Shown: one piece after another, positions 1-8,388 of the stretch
How positions within the stretch are numbered: the stretch's first letter is position 1
How the letters are laid out: the number at the start of each line of letters is the position of its first letter
NCBI GenBank assembly: GCA_902493385.1
Contig: CABUPO010000002.1
Location: 62,001 to 126,000, forward strand
Direction: 5' to 3'
Source: an uncultured Lachnospiraceae bacterium
Lineage (GTDB): Bacteria; Bacillota; Clostridia; Lachnospirales; Lachnospiraceae
DNA length: 64,000 bases
Translations under genes and position numbers: made by a program
Notes under the pieces: generated by a model
What the model saw: only the letters and a program-made list of their open reading frames with translations
Database searches by the model: none
What the model was told of the DNA's origin: nothing

Positions 1-2
1 TG

Positions 3-1376
3 TGGAGCATTGATAACGGTAAATGGTATATGATGTACATAGAAGATTTTCTTGCCGGTATGCAGATTAGAATGGAATCAGCATGTGAATGCCCTGAGTT
101 CACTTATGTGGAAACTGATATTGAAGGGGCGGAAAACTGCGGTGTTATTTCTGTATCTGACGAAGTAGCCGACAGGCTGGTAAAGAAGCTTACAGTTGCG
201 CGCCATATAGGCAATAAAGTGAGCGAAAGCATTAAAGTGTCATGCAGACAGGAGCTTGATGATGTTCGTGTGGAGGCGTTGTACAGCGACGGCACAAGCG
301 CGTTAAAAAGAGTAGACTGGGATGTTTCCGGAATAGATTTTGAAAAGCCGGGAGAGTACGATATAAAAGGAAATATACATAAAGATCATTTTGAGTTTCC
401 TGTAGCGTATAACAGAGCCGATCCGTGCATTGGCTTTTGGAATGGAAAATATTATTTTATAGCGACTAATGATGCCGATAACAATCATTCTTTATATGTG
501 AGGGAAGCTGATTCGATTCCTGAGCTTGTAAACGCAGAGGAAAAACTTATACTTGATTCCGATATGTATGATTATGCAAAGGGGCTGTTATGGGCGCCTG
601 AATTTCATGAAATAGAGGGAAGGCTGTATATATTCCTTGCTCTTACACCGGGAGAATTTTTCTGTGAAGAATCGTATATTATGGAGCTTTGTCCTGGCGG
701 TAATCCTTCACATAAGGAAGACTGGTCTGCGCCAAAGAGGGTTGTAAGGAAGAACGGAAAAGACATTTGCGAGATGGGCAAAGAGATTACTCTTGATATG
801 ACCTGTTTTAAATGGCAGGGCGACTATTATGTAGTTTGGTCGCAGAGGCAGTTCCTGCCTAAAGACCTTGGAGCATGGCTTTACATTGCAAAGCTTAATT
901 CCAAAGAGCCATGGAGACTTCTTACTGAGCCGGTTGTATTATCAAAGCCTGATTACGGCTGGGCTAATAATCATACGTTTGTCGATGAAGGACCGTTTGC
1001 ACTTCTTTTAGAAGACAAGGTTGTGCTCACATTTTCAAGCGCGGCGGTGGACACCTCATATGTTGTAAGTATGCTTACAATAGAAAAAGGAAAAAATCCT
1101 CTTACCAGGAAAAACTGGAAAAAGAATAATTATCCTATACTTACGTCAAGAAGTGTTCCTGGAGAATTTGGTACGGGACATAATGCGTATGTTATTGACG
1201 AATACGGAGACGTGTGGAATACTTACCATGCAAGGCCGGGCGAGGATGGCGTAAGAAGCAGTGGAATAAGAAGAGTGCATTTTGATATAGATTCCATGCC
1301 TGTGCTTGATATGACAGAGGACATGGACGTTTCGCCGGAGTTTTCGGAGGTTTGTACCAGACTGATTGTAGAATAA
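3..1376 (+). CDS. GH43-family glycoside hydrolase, 5' truncated by window edge
   Basis: The frame is open from base 3 and reads as coding (W-S-I-D-N-G-K-W-Y) before the first ATG at 30, so the true start lies upstream of the window. After about 65 residues there is a bacterial Ig-like domain of the Big_4 type (YSDGT ... VDWDVSG ... PGEYDIKG). It is followed by a five-bladed GH43-like catalytic domain with RADPCI (candidate catalytic base Asp), WAPEFH, DEGPFA (candidate acid Glu) and a final HNAYVIDEYGDVWNTYHAR strand. GH43 enzymes are exo-acting arabinofuranosidases or xylosidases on arabinoxylan and arabinan. The substrate cannot be read from sequence, and secretion cannot be judged without the N-terminus. 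The next gene starts 29 bp downstream behind its own Shine-Dalgarno sequence. The family call is firm; specificity is inferred. Confidence 0.8.
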   Translation, partial: WSIDNGKWYMMYIEDFLAGMQIRMESACECPEFTYVETDIEGAENCGVISVSDEVADRLVKKLTVARHIGNKVSESIKVSCRQELDDVRVEALYSDGTSALKRVDWDVSGIDFEKPGEYDIKGNIHKDHFEFPVAYNRADPCIGFWNGKYYFIATNDADNNHSLYVREADSIPELVNAEEKLILDSDMYDYAKGLLWAPEFHEIEGRLYIFLALTPGEFFCEESYIMELCPGGNPSHKEDWSAPKRVVRKNGKDICEMGKEITLDMTCFKWQGDYYVVWSQRQFLPKDLGAWLYIAKLNSKEPWRLLTEPVVLSKPDYGWANNHTFVDEGPFALLLEDKVVLTFSSAAVDTSYVVSMLTIEKGKNPLTRKNWKKNNYPILTSRSVPGEFGTGHNAYVIDEYGDVWNTYHARPGEDGVRSSGIRRVHFDIDSMPVLDMTEDMDVSPEFSEVCTRLIVE

Positions 1377-1405
1377 GATTCACTTCATAACAGAAGGAGT
1401 ATATA

Positions 1406-4012
1406 TTGAATAAAATTAATTATTATGATGAGCTGATGGGATGCTTTAATTACGAAGGATTCAAAATAAAGGTAAAAGAGATTCTGTCTGGCAATCCGGA
1501 TAAGATATACCAGGTGTGCTATCTTGATATAAAGCAGTTCAAATTCGTTAATGATTTTTTCGGATATGAAAAAGGAGACAGCCTTTTGCGCCGCTGGTCG
1601 GAAGCCATATCCGAAGTAATGGATAAAGACGGCATTGTCGGACGTATTTCGCGCGACAATGTTGTTGTGTTCGCTTTGTTTGAGTCTGAAGAAGCGACAT
1701 ATAACAGTTTTCAATATATAGCTGACAGTATTGAAAATTACTTATATACTCCTGAAAGACAGTATAAGGTTGAGATGTGCGGCGGCGTATATGTGTTTAA
1801 CCCAAAGGAACGTAAGGAATCAGATATCAACCATCTGCTTGACTATGCGAATATTGCTCAGAAAAAGGCGAAGGCAATTTCAGGAAGCAGTATTTTGTTT
1901 TTTGATGATAAGCTTTGGGAGAATGAAGTGCGTACATCAAGAATAAGACATGGTGTCAGCGACGCTTTGTCTAACGGTGAGATAACCCCCTGGTTTCAGC
2001 CGCAGTATGACTATACTACAGGGGAAATAATCGGCGCGGAAGTGCTCGCAAGATGGAACAATCCTGAGCTTGGTATTATATCGCCTGATGAATTTATACC
2101 CATACTTGAAGATTCGGGACAGATTTTTCTTTTGGACCATTATATATGGGATAAAGCCTGCGGATATATGCAGAGATGGAAGGAATCGGGTAAAAATATA
2201 TCTGTATCGCTTTCGGTTAATATATCAAGAAATGATATACTTAGCATTGACGTATGTGAATATTTTCAAAAGCTTGTTAAAGAGTACGGACTTACTACAG
2301 ATATGCTGCGTCTTGAGATAACCGAAAGCGCATGTATGAGAGATGTGGATGTGCTTATAGAAATTGTATCAAATCTGAGAAAATCCGGGTTTAAGGTCGA
2401 GATGGACGATTTTGGAAGTGGATTTTCATCTTTAAATATGTTAAAGGATATGTCGGTTGATACTCTTAAGATGGATTTGAAATTTCTGTCCAAAACTGAT
2501 AATAATGCAAGAGCTGGCAATATAATAAGCTCTGTAATACGTATGGCGCATGCCCTTGATATGGATGTAATTGCGGAAGGCGTGGAGACAGAAGAACAGG
2601 CCAGACTTCTTAAAAATATGGGATGCTGTTTTATGCAGGGGTATTTCTTTGCAATGCCTATGGACGCGGATACGTTTGAAAAGCTTATAATGAGTGAGCC
2701 TGACAATATAGGCAGCCGTCACAGAAAAACGTATAACCGCATTAACCTTACGGAGCTTTTGGATTCCAAAAGCAACGCGTCATTTATATTTAATTCGTGT
2801 ATCGGCGCTGCAGTGCTTTTTGAGTACAGAAGCAACAGTATAGATATTATACTTGCAAATGATGATTTCTATAATCTTGTCGATCCTGACAGAAAGCTTT
2901 CAAAACGACTGCGTTATAATATTCTTAACAGTATGGATGCAGACAAACGCGCTTGTGCAATAGATTCAGTTGAGGAAACCATATCCCAAAAAACATACAG
3001 TTATGATTTAAAGGTTGAATCGTGCGGAAAATATATTCATATAAGCATGAGGCATGTTAATATGTCTGATGAAGGACATATTATATTTGCAGTATTTGAA
3101 GATATAACCGAGACGCTTCAGATGAGTGAAGAGCTTACGCAGCAGTGGGTCCAGAAAAAATATGAGACTCTTGCAAAAATTCCGGGAACGATTACTTATG
3201 ATTACGACCCGGAGAGTGATGTGATATCGGTTGATATATGTGAGAGCGCAGGCAGTATAAGGACTGTATCGGCGGAAAAATTCCTTGGCGGCGGAGAATG
3301 CAGCTGGCTTGATTCCGAAGGTATGGATATTCATAAAAAAGTATTTAATGAAGCGATTAAGGCTCCGACAAGCGGGTCTATGGATTACAAGGCTAAATTT
3401 GAATCGGACAGCGGCTATACATGGTACAGGTCGTATTATACGAGCGTAGCTGATTACAGCGGAAAAGTATACCGCATTGTAGGACGTTCTGACAGTATAG
3501 AAAAGGATATGAGAATTGCTGCGGACTGGAAAAAGCGTGCCAGAAATGATGCGCTTACAGGCATGTTAAACCATGATGCAACAATAGATTTTCTTAATAA
3601 GCGGATTGCAGAAGCCGGCGGCGGAGCACTTTTACTTGTTGATATAGATAATTTCAGATATATTAACGATATAATTGGACATGCAAAAGGCAACGCCGTA
3701 CTTAAGAATATTGCGGATACTATGAAAAAAGTGTTCCGTAAGGAAGATATGCTTGGAAGATTCGGCGGCGATGAATTTGTTATATTTCTTCCGGGAGTTT
3801 TAAACCGTGAAAATGTAGAGCTCAGAGTGAAAAGTCTTGTAAGCGCGCTGCAGGATATACGTATAGAGAATGGCTTAAGCGTGCGTGCCAGTATAGGCGT
3901 GGCAATAGACACGTCGGGATGTGCAAGCGCTTATGAACTGCTTGAATATGCGGAAAGCGCTATGTATCGTGCAAAGAACGAGGAAAACGACAGATATTAT
4001 TTTTATGCATGA
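1406..4012 (+). CDS. GGDEF-EAL-PAS-GGDEF cyclic-di-GMP turnover protein
   Basis: 868 residues with a TTG start, chosen because AGAAGGAG lies just upstream. Domain order: a degenerate GGDEF domain (about 1-165, signature replaced by SRDN), an EAL phosphodiesterase domain (about 190-435), a PAS-like sensory stretch (about 450-700), and a second GGDEF domain (about 710-868) with intact GGDEF at residues 787-791. RKED five residues before it fits the RxxD inhibitory I-site. The EAL domain carries EVL instead of EAL but keeps EITES, DDFGSG, LKMD, EGVET and the MQGYFFA region, so catalysis is plausible. The predicted role is making and/or degrading c-di-GMP in response to a signal on the PAS region. 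No transmembrane segment is evident, so it is likely cytoplasmic. It follows the GH43 gene by 29 bp and may be cotranscribed. Confidence 0.88.
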   Translation: MNKINYYDELMGCFNYEGFKIKVKEILSGNPDKIYQVCYLDIKQFKFVNDFFGYEKGDSLLRRWSEAISEVMDKDGIVGRISRDNVVVFALFESEEATYNSFQYIADSIENYLYTPERQYKVEMCGGVYVFNPKERKESDINHLLDYANIAQKKAKAISGSSILFFDDKLWENEVRTSRIRHGVSDALSNGEITPWFQPQYDYTTGEIIGAEVLARWNNPELGIISPDEFIPILEDSGQIFLLDHYIWDKACGYMQRWKESGKNISVSLSVNISRNDILSIDVCEYFQKLVKEYGLTTDMLRLEITESACMRDVDVLIEIVSNLRKSGFKVEMDDFGSGFSSLNMLKDMSVDTLKMDLKFLSKTDNNARAGNIISSVIRMAHALDMDVIAEGVETEEQARLLKNMGCCFMQGYFFAMPMDADTFEKLIMSEPDNIGSRHRKTYNRINLTELLDSKSNASFIFNSCIGAAVLFEYRSNSIDIILANDDFYNLVDPDRKLSKRLRYNILNSMDADKRACAIDSVEETISQKTYSYDLKVESCGKYIHISMRHVNMSDEGHIIFAVFEDITETLQMSEELTQQWVQKKYETLAKIPGTITYDYDPESDVISVDICESAGSIRTVSAEKFLGGGECSWLDSEGMDIHKKVFNEAIKAPTSGSMDYKAKFESDSGYTWYRSYYTSVADYSGKVYRIVGRSDSIEKDMRIAADWKKRARNDALTGMLNHDATIDFLNKRIAEAGGGALLLVDIDNFRYINDIIGHAKGNAVLKNIADTMKKVFRKEDMLGRFGGDEFVIFLPGVLNRENVELRVKSLVSALQDIRIENGLSVRASIGVAIDTSGCASAYELLEYAESAMYRAKNEENDRYYFYA

Positions 4013-4064
4013 TAAAGCTGGCAGATTGTTTTATAAATAATACAGATAAAATTTCAAAAAAAGG

Positions 4065-4092
4065 TTGCTTTATTTATAAAATGTGTTATCAT
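4065..4092 (+). promoter_or_regulatory. Candidate promoter of the pilin-sortase fusion gene
   Basis: TTGCTT and TATCAT separated by 16 bp, in an AT-rich 188-bp gap. A small hairpin (CTGCACA at 4135-4141 pairing with TGTGCAG at 4149-4155) lies in the predicted 5' UTR. Sequence match only. Confidence 0.4.
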
Positions 4093-4200
4093 TATAAATA
4101 AATAGTTAAAAGTATTGAATAATAATGAAAGGGGCTGCACAAAAGATATGTGCAGATTGTTGATTAGCAGGATATGAGTCGGGAAAAGGTGATATTTAGT

Positions 4201-5505
4201 ATGAAATACAGCAAATATATTTTGATTCTTATAATATTAATACTTATAGGATTTGTTTTGGCTTGTCCTTTATTTGATATATACGTGCATGCCTCGGATA
4301 ATAATAAATATAATGAGATTACCATAAAATATAATTATGATGATGTCCAAATAGAAGGAATGGATGTCAAAATATATAAGGCTGCAGGGTTAGCAAAAGA
4401 CGGTTCGTTTGTAAAGACAGCTTCATTCAAATCATGCAATACAGACCTTAATGAATACAGGACTGTTTCTCAGTGGCAGGATATTGCCGACGAACTTGCG
4501 TCATATATTATCAATAATAAAATCAGTCCGCTTATCGACAAAAAAACCGGCGCTAAAGGAAACGTAGTTGTAAAGAATTTGACCGACGGATTGTATCTCA
4601 TTGCGCCTGCTGGTTTTGTATATAATGATAAAGGCTATGTTGCACAGCCTGTAATGTTTGAGCTTCCGGCAAAAAATGATAATGAAAAGCAGATACGCAA
4701 GCTGATAATTAATGCAAAACTCAAATCTGTTAAGCCGGAACTTGTTGCAAAAGAGATGGGTAAATATGCGGATTTTTATGATGATGGAGCAGAATGGCTC
4801 AGCAGTAATGAAAGCCAAAAAAATGATGAGGAAAAGCTTCCGCAGACAGGACAGCTTTGGTGGCCGTTATCTATATTTGCCGTTTTTGGTATGGCATTTA
4901 TTATTATGGGATTTATAGGAAAAATAAGGAAGCCTATAAGAAGGTGCTTATGCTCAGGCGGTATATTGTGTATTGGATGTGCATTAAGCTTATATTTCTA
5001 TAACAGCGCTCAGGACAAGAAGGTTTATGCATATAATGCGGAGGCGCTTAAAAATTATGAGCAGGCGGTCCTTACCGCAGATAAAGAGGAAGGGTCTGTT
5101 GATATTTCAGCGATGCAGGTTCTTAATGTAGACGGTACCGATTATGTCGGAATTATAGATATACCGAAGATTAACGTAAAGCTTCCGGTTCAGAATGAAT
5201 GTACTGACAGGGCGCTGAATAATGGGCCGTGCCTCTATTTTGGAACATGCGAGCAGGATAATATGATAATTGCCGGACATAATATGAAGAGCGTATTTAA
5301 CGGGATACGGTATCTTGAAACCGGAGATGTTGTTAAATTTACAGATGTGTCGGATGTTACTCACAATTATCTGGTATATGAGATAGAGAAGGTTGACGGA
5401 TACGACTGTGACAGGATGTCAAGCGGAGACTGGGCGCTTACGTTATTCACCTGTACATACGGCGGACGTGAAAGAATAGCAGTGCGATGCGTGTGCGATA
5501 TGTAA
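4201..5505 (+). CDS. Pilin-like LPQTG surface protein fused to a sortase
   Basis: 434 residues from the ATG at 4201, preferred over 4174 because AAAGGTGA sits 8 nt upstream. Residues 1-30 are a signal peptide. Residues about 35-165 resemble the B-type domain of clostridial pilin-like proteins (VKIYKAAGL, DGLYLIAP). Residues 213-217 are LPQTG, followed by a hydrophobic segment (QLWWPLSIFAVFG) and a basic stretch (KIRKPIRR), i.e. a full cell-wall sorting signal. The frame then runs directly into a second membrane segment and a sortase domain (about 290-434) with AGHNM (His360), TLFTC (Cys418) and Arg in GRERIAV. In related bacteria I would expect such a pilin and its sortase as two adjacent genes; here one polypeptide holds enzyme and substrate. 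No convincing internal start with a Shine-Dalgarno is visible at the joint. Confidence 0.88.
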   Translation: MKYSKYILILIILILIGFVLACPLFDIYVHASDNNKYNEITIKYNYDDVQIEGMDVKIYKAAGLAKDGSFVKTASFKSCNTDLNEYRTVSQWQDIADELASYIINNKISPLIDKKTGAKGNVVVKNLTDGLYLIAPAGFVYNDKGYVAQPVMFELPAKNDNEKQIRKLIINAKLKSVKPELVAKEMGKYADFYDDGAEWLSSNESQKNDEEKLPQTGQLWWPLSIFAVFGMAFIIMGFIGKIRKPIRRCLCSGGILCIGCALSLYFYNSAQDKKVYAYNAEALKNYEQAVLTADKEEGSVDISAMQVLNVDGTDYVGIIDIPKINVKLPVQNECTDRALNNGPCLYFGTCEQDNMIIAGHNMKSVFNGIRYLETGDVVKFTDVSDVTHNYLVYEIEKVDGYDCDRMSSGDWALTLFTCTYGGRERIAVRCVCDM

Positions 5506-5604
5506 TTGTTGATATTCTTTTTGCAATCGCAATCAGCTTACGTCTGAGCTTGAATATTCACAGGTTATATTCATTAAATTACATACTGCATATGAATATA
5601 TTAG

Positions 5605-5632
5605 TCTGCCCCATAGAAAACTATGGGGCAGA
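5605..5632. terminator. Perfect 12-bp hairpin between convergent units
   Basis: TCTGCCCCATAG and CTATGGGGCAGA flank an AAAA loop. It lies between the fusion gene (+) and tRNA-Gly (-), so it may end both. No strong U-tract follows directly on either side, so the terminator call is inferred. Confidence 0.5.
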
Positions 5633-5656
5633 TGAATGTCTTTAAAAATAAAAAAA

Positions 5657-5727
5657 GCGCGAGACGGGGATCGAACCCGCGACCCCTTCCTTGGCAAGGA
5701 AGTGCTCCACCACTGAGCCACTCGCGC
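5657..5727 (-). tRNA. tRNA-Gly (GCC)
   Basis: On the minus strand a 71-nt cloverleaf begins GCGCGAG, has D-arm GGCTCAGTGGTGGAGC, anticodon loop with GCC in TTGCCAA, and T-arm GGGTTCGATCCC, and closes with CTCGCGC. The CCA end is not encoded. This gene decodes GGC and GGU codons. Confidence 0.96.
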
Positions 5728-5754
5728 ATGTGCTTTTGTTTTGCAACAATAAAG

Positions 5755-5783
5755 ATAATACACTAAGAAGGCTTGTTTGTCAA
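5755..5783 (-). promoter_or_regulatory. Sigma-70-type promoter of tRNA-Gly
   Basis: On the minus strand, consensus TTGACA and TATTAT are separated by exactly 17 bp. The -10 ends 27 bp before the tRNA 5' end. Confidence 0.8.
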
Positions 5784-5798
5784 CCCCTAAATTTTATA

Positions 5799-5827
5799 TT
5801 TACATATTTCTTATTAGTGGGTAAAAT
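5799..5827 (+). promoter_or_regulatory. Promoter of the gshA-like gene
   Basis: TTTACA and TAAAAT separated by 17 bp, ending 28 bp before the ATG, which is preceded by AAGGAAG. Confidence 0.55.
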
Positions 5828-5855
5828 ATAGAAAAAATAAGGAAGACAATCTGAT

Positions 5856-7073
5856 ATGAAATATAATGATATTAATTTTCACGGAACATTCGGAATAGAG
5901 CTAGAAAGTCTTAGGGTTACAAAGGACGCCTGTATATCCAAAAACGCTCATCCATTTAACGATGTGCATATTTCAAAAGATTTTGCCGAATGTCAGATGG
6001 AACTTATAACTGATACAAGCGGCAGTATAGAAGAAGTGTATTCGGCGCTGAAAAGAATATATAAAAATGTTGAGTCTGTGCTTTTTCTGGGCGGTCAAAA
6101 AAGAGAATATATATGGCCTTTTTCTGTGCCGCCCGCACTCAGACCCGGCGACAGTATTGATATCGCCAGATTTGAAAAGAAGGATAAGTACAGGGAGCAT
6201 TACAGGAAGCTTCTTTCTGAGAAATATGATATGAAAAAGATGCTTTACTGCGGAATCCATTATAATTATTCTTTTGAAGATAATAATATAAATACATCAG
6301 ATAAAAATGAAAGGTTTCTAAGGCTTGCAGCAAGAATCGCTGAATATGCGTGGCTGCCGGTATTATTAATGGGGGCAAGCCCTCTGTATGATATATCGCT
6401 GACAAGCCGTGACAGATACGGTGTTACAATATCGAAGGAAGAGGCGTCGATAAGATGTGGAAAACGTGGTTACTGGAATCATTTTACTCCTATCATTGAT
6501 TATACTTCATTTGACGGATATATAGCATCTATTGATAATATGGTTAAAGAGGGGCTTTTATATTCTGAATCAGAGCTGTATTATCCGGTAAGATTAAAAT
6601 GTAAGGGACAGTACAACCTTGATAATCTCAGGAAAAACGGTGCGGAATATATTGAATTCAGGCTTCTTGACATTAATCCACTGACTCCGTATGGCGTATA
6701 TAAAGAAGACCTTATATTTCTTCATATGCTCTTTGTATATCTGGATTCGCTTGATACAGGGGAATTTGATGAAGAGGCTCAGAAAAATGCGTTGGATATG
6801 GTAAAGCTTGCAGCACAGTATGATAATAAAAAGCTTCTGAAAAAAGCATCTGAAATACTTAAAGCTATGAGAGAGTATTTTACAGGAAACGCAGCTAAAT
6901 TATATATTGACGCGCTTAATTACCAGTATGCTAAGATAGAGGACGAGAAAAACATGTATTCAAGAATAATAGTAAAAGAATGTTCCGAAAAATATGCCGG
7001 TGATATGAACGCTTATGGAATTGCACTTATGAAAAAAAATGCATCTGCTATTGAACATGAAAAATGCATATGA
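5856..7073 (+). CDS. gshA: Glutamate-cysteine ligase family protein (GshA-like)
   Basis: 405 residues. It carries the conserved blocks of the glutamate-cysteine ligase module of bacterial GshA/GshAB: GIELESLRV near the N-terminus, DFAECQMELIT, WPFSVPPAL, GIHYNYS, a GASPL segment and YIEFRLLDINP. The family joins glutamate and cysteine to gamma-glutamylcysteine using ATP and Mg2+. At 405 residues it is shorter than the about 520-residue E. coli enzyme, and no ATP-grasp GshB domain or separate gshB is present nearby. Gamma-glutamylcysteine itself, or another gamma-glutamyl product, may therefore be the end point; that is inference. The gene is monocistronic behind its own promoter and ends in a repeat-rich spacer. 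Confidence 0.8.
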   Translation: MKYNDINFHGTFGIELESLRVTKDACISKNAHPFNDVHISKDFAECQMELITDTSGSIEEVYSALKRIYKNVESVLFLGGQKREYIWPFSVPPALRPGDSIDIARFEKKDKYREHYRKLLSEKYDMKKMLYCGIHYNYSFEDNNINTSDKNERFLRLAARIAEYAWLPVLLMGASPLYDISLTSRDRYGVTISKEEASIRCGKRGYWNHFTPIIDYTSFDGYIASIDNMVKEGLLYSESELYYPVRLKCKGQYNLDNLRKNGAEYIEFRLLDINPLTPYGVYKEDLIFLHMLFVYLDSLDTGEFDEEAQKNALDMVKLAAQYDNKKLLKKASEILKAMREYFTGNAAKLYIDALNYQYAKIEDEKNMYSRIIVKECSEKYAGDMNAYGIALMKKNASAIEHEKCI

Positions 7074-7078
7074 TATGA

Positions 7079-7260
7079 TGAGCGCAAAGAGAAAACAAGC
7101 GACTGCGAAGCAGGCATTTGTTTTCTAAGCGCTCATCAACGAGCAAACGGGCTGCGAAGCAGACGAAACAGCGCGGCAGGCGCTGGTTTGCGAGTATGAA
7201 AAAGCCGCAAAGAGAAAACAAGCGACTGCGAAGCAAAGCGCTGGTTTGCGAAGTAATGAA
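7079..7260. repeat. Repeat-rich spacer with a 30-bp direct repeat and inverted repeat
   Basis: An exact 30-bp direct repeat lies at 7083-7112 and 7206-7235. The first copy is the left arm of a long inverted repeat: TGAGCGC plus AGAAAACAA at 7079-7098 pairs with TTGTTTTCT plus GCGCTCA at 7118-7135. CTGCGAAGCAG-type short hairpins recur at about 7103-7113 and 7152-7162, and GCGCTGGTTTGCGA occurs near 7180 and 7238. Coding cannot be supported here. It looks like a locally duplicated intergenic repeat element. Confidence 0.75.
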
Positions 7261-7285
7261 GCAGACATTTCATAAGGAGAGCATA

Positions 7286-8380
7286 ATGAAGAATATTAAA
7301 AAGATACTCAATCACATTTTTGTCGATGGATTGTCAGGAATGGCGCTTGGATTATTTGCAACTCTTATTATCGGTACTATACTCTGCCAGATTGGGAGCT
7401 TTGTTACCGGAACTATAGGAGTTTATATTATAGCTATAGGTACTATTGCAAAGGCTCTTACCGGAGCAGGAATCGGAGTCGGCGTTGCATGTAAATTTAA
7501 GGCTTCTTCTCTTGTAAGTGTTTCGGCAGGAGTATGCGGAATGGTCGGCGCATGGGCGGGAAAGATACTTGGTACAGGAGTTGTTCTTTCCTTCAGCGTT
7601 GACGAAGCAGGAGTTAGCACGATTACGGGTCTTCCGGGCGAACCGCTTGGTGCGTTTGTTGCAGCGTTTGTCGGAATAGAGGCCGGCAGGCTTATTGCGG
7701 GAAGGACGCCGCTTGATATACTTCTTACGCCGCTTGTTACTATTTTGTCGGGAAGTGCAGTCGGTATATTGCTCGGACCTCCTATTTCATCATTTATGAC
7801 AATGCTTGGAGGGCTTGTTAATATGGGCGCTGAAAGCTATCCGTTTGTTATGGGAATCGTTGTGTCTGTTCTTATGGGTATGATTCTTACGCTGCCAATA
7901 AGCTCGGCGGCGATAGGAGTTTCGCTGGGTCTTGGAGGAATTGCAGCAGGCGCGGCTACTATAGGATGCAGCGCTCAGATGATAGGTTTTGCTGTTGCAA
8001 GCTACCGTGAAAATAAGATAGGAGGGTTTTTGGCACAGGGATTGGGAACAAGTATGCTTCAGGTTCCTAATATAGTGAGAAAGCCGCTTATATGGATACC
8101 TCCTATACTTACAAGCGCAATATTAGGACCAATATCAACATGTATGCTGCATATGACTAATAATGCCACAGGCTCAGGAATGGGTACGTCGGGGCTTGTT
8201 GGGCAGATAATGACGTATCAGACTATGGTTACGGAGGGCGGTTTTTCGCCGGCTGTTGTGATAACAATGATTGTTATTATGCATTTTGTAGCTCCGGCGA
8301 TTCTTACACTGGGATTTTCAGAGCTTATGAGATACCTTAAGCTTATTAAAACAGGTGATATGGCGCTGCCGAAGGACTAA
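7286..8380 (+). CDS. PTS-type EIIC-like membrane permease
   Basis: 364 residues. The ATG at 7286 follows AAGGAGAG, so the longer reading through the repeat spacer is rejected. The protein is almost entirely hydrophobic, about nine to ten membrane segments rich in Gly/Ala (GTGVVLSFSVDEAG, GLPGEPLGAFVAAF, GPISTCMLHMTNNATG). It resembles the EIIC family annotated as PTS_EIIC_2. Those proteins are presumed sugar or small-solute permeases, but no EIIA or EIIB gene is nearby and no phosphorylated Cys/His domain is present, so coupling to the phosphotransferase system is unproven. VanZ-like and small membrane protein genes follow within 10 bp, suggesting one operon. Confidence 0.75.
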   Translation: MKNIKKILNHIFVDGLSGMALGLFATLIIGTILCQIGSFVTGTIGVYIIAIGTIAKALTGAGIGVGVACKFKASSLVSVSAGVCGMVGAWAGKILGTGVVLSFSVDEAGVSTITGLPGEPLGAFVAAFVGIEAGRLIAGRTPLDILLTPLVTILSGSAVGILLGPPISSFMTMLGGLVNMGAESYPFVMGIVVSVLMGMILTLPISSAAIGVSLGLGGIAAGAATIGCSAQMIGFAVASYRENKIGGFLAQGLGTSMLQVPNIVRKPLIWIPPILTSAILGPISTCMLHMTNNATGSGMGTSGLVGQIMTYQTMVTEGGFSPAVVITMIVIMHFVAPAILTLGFSELMRYLKLIKTGDMALPKD

Positions 8381-8388
8381 ATATTTAT

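Noticed and set aside
4126..4164. Small ORF in the 5' UTR of the sortase fusion gene
   Set aside because: No Shine-Dalgarno and it overlaps a short hairpin; no support for coding.
4930..4990. Separate pilin and sortase genes
   Set aside because: The frame is uninterrupted and no ATG/GTG/TTG with a Shine-Dalgarno is visible at the joint, so one protein is called, with the caveat of a possible sequence error.
7118..7285. N-terminal extension of the EIIC gene through the repeat spacer
   Set aside because: The residues are low-complexity Arg/Lys translated from direct repeats, and AAGGAGAG marks the start at 7286.
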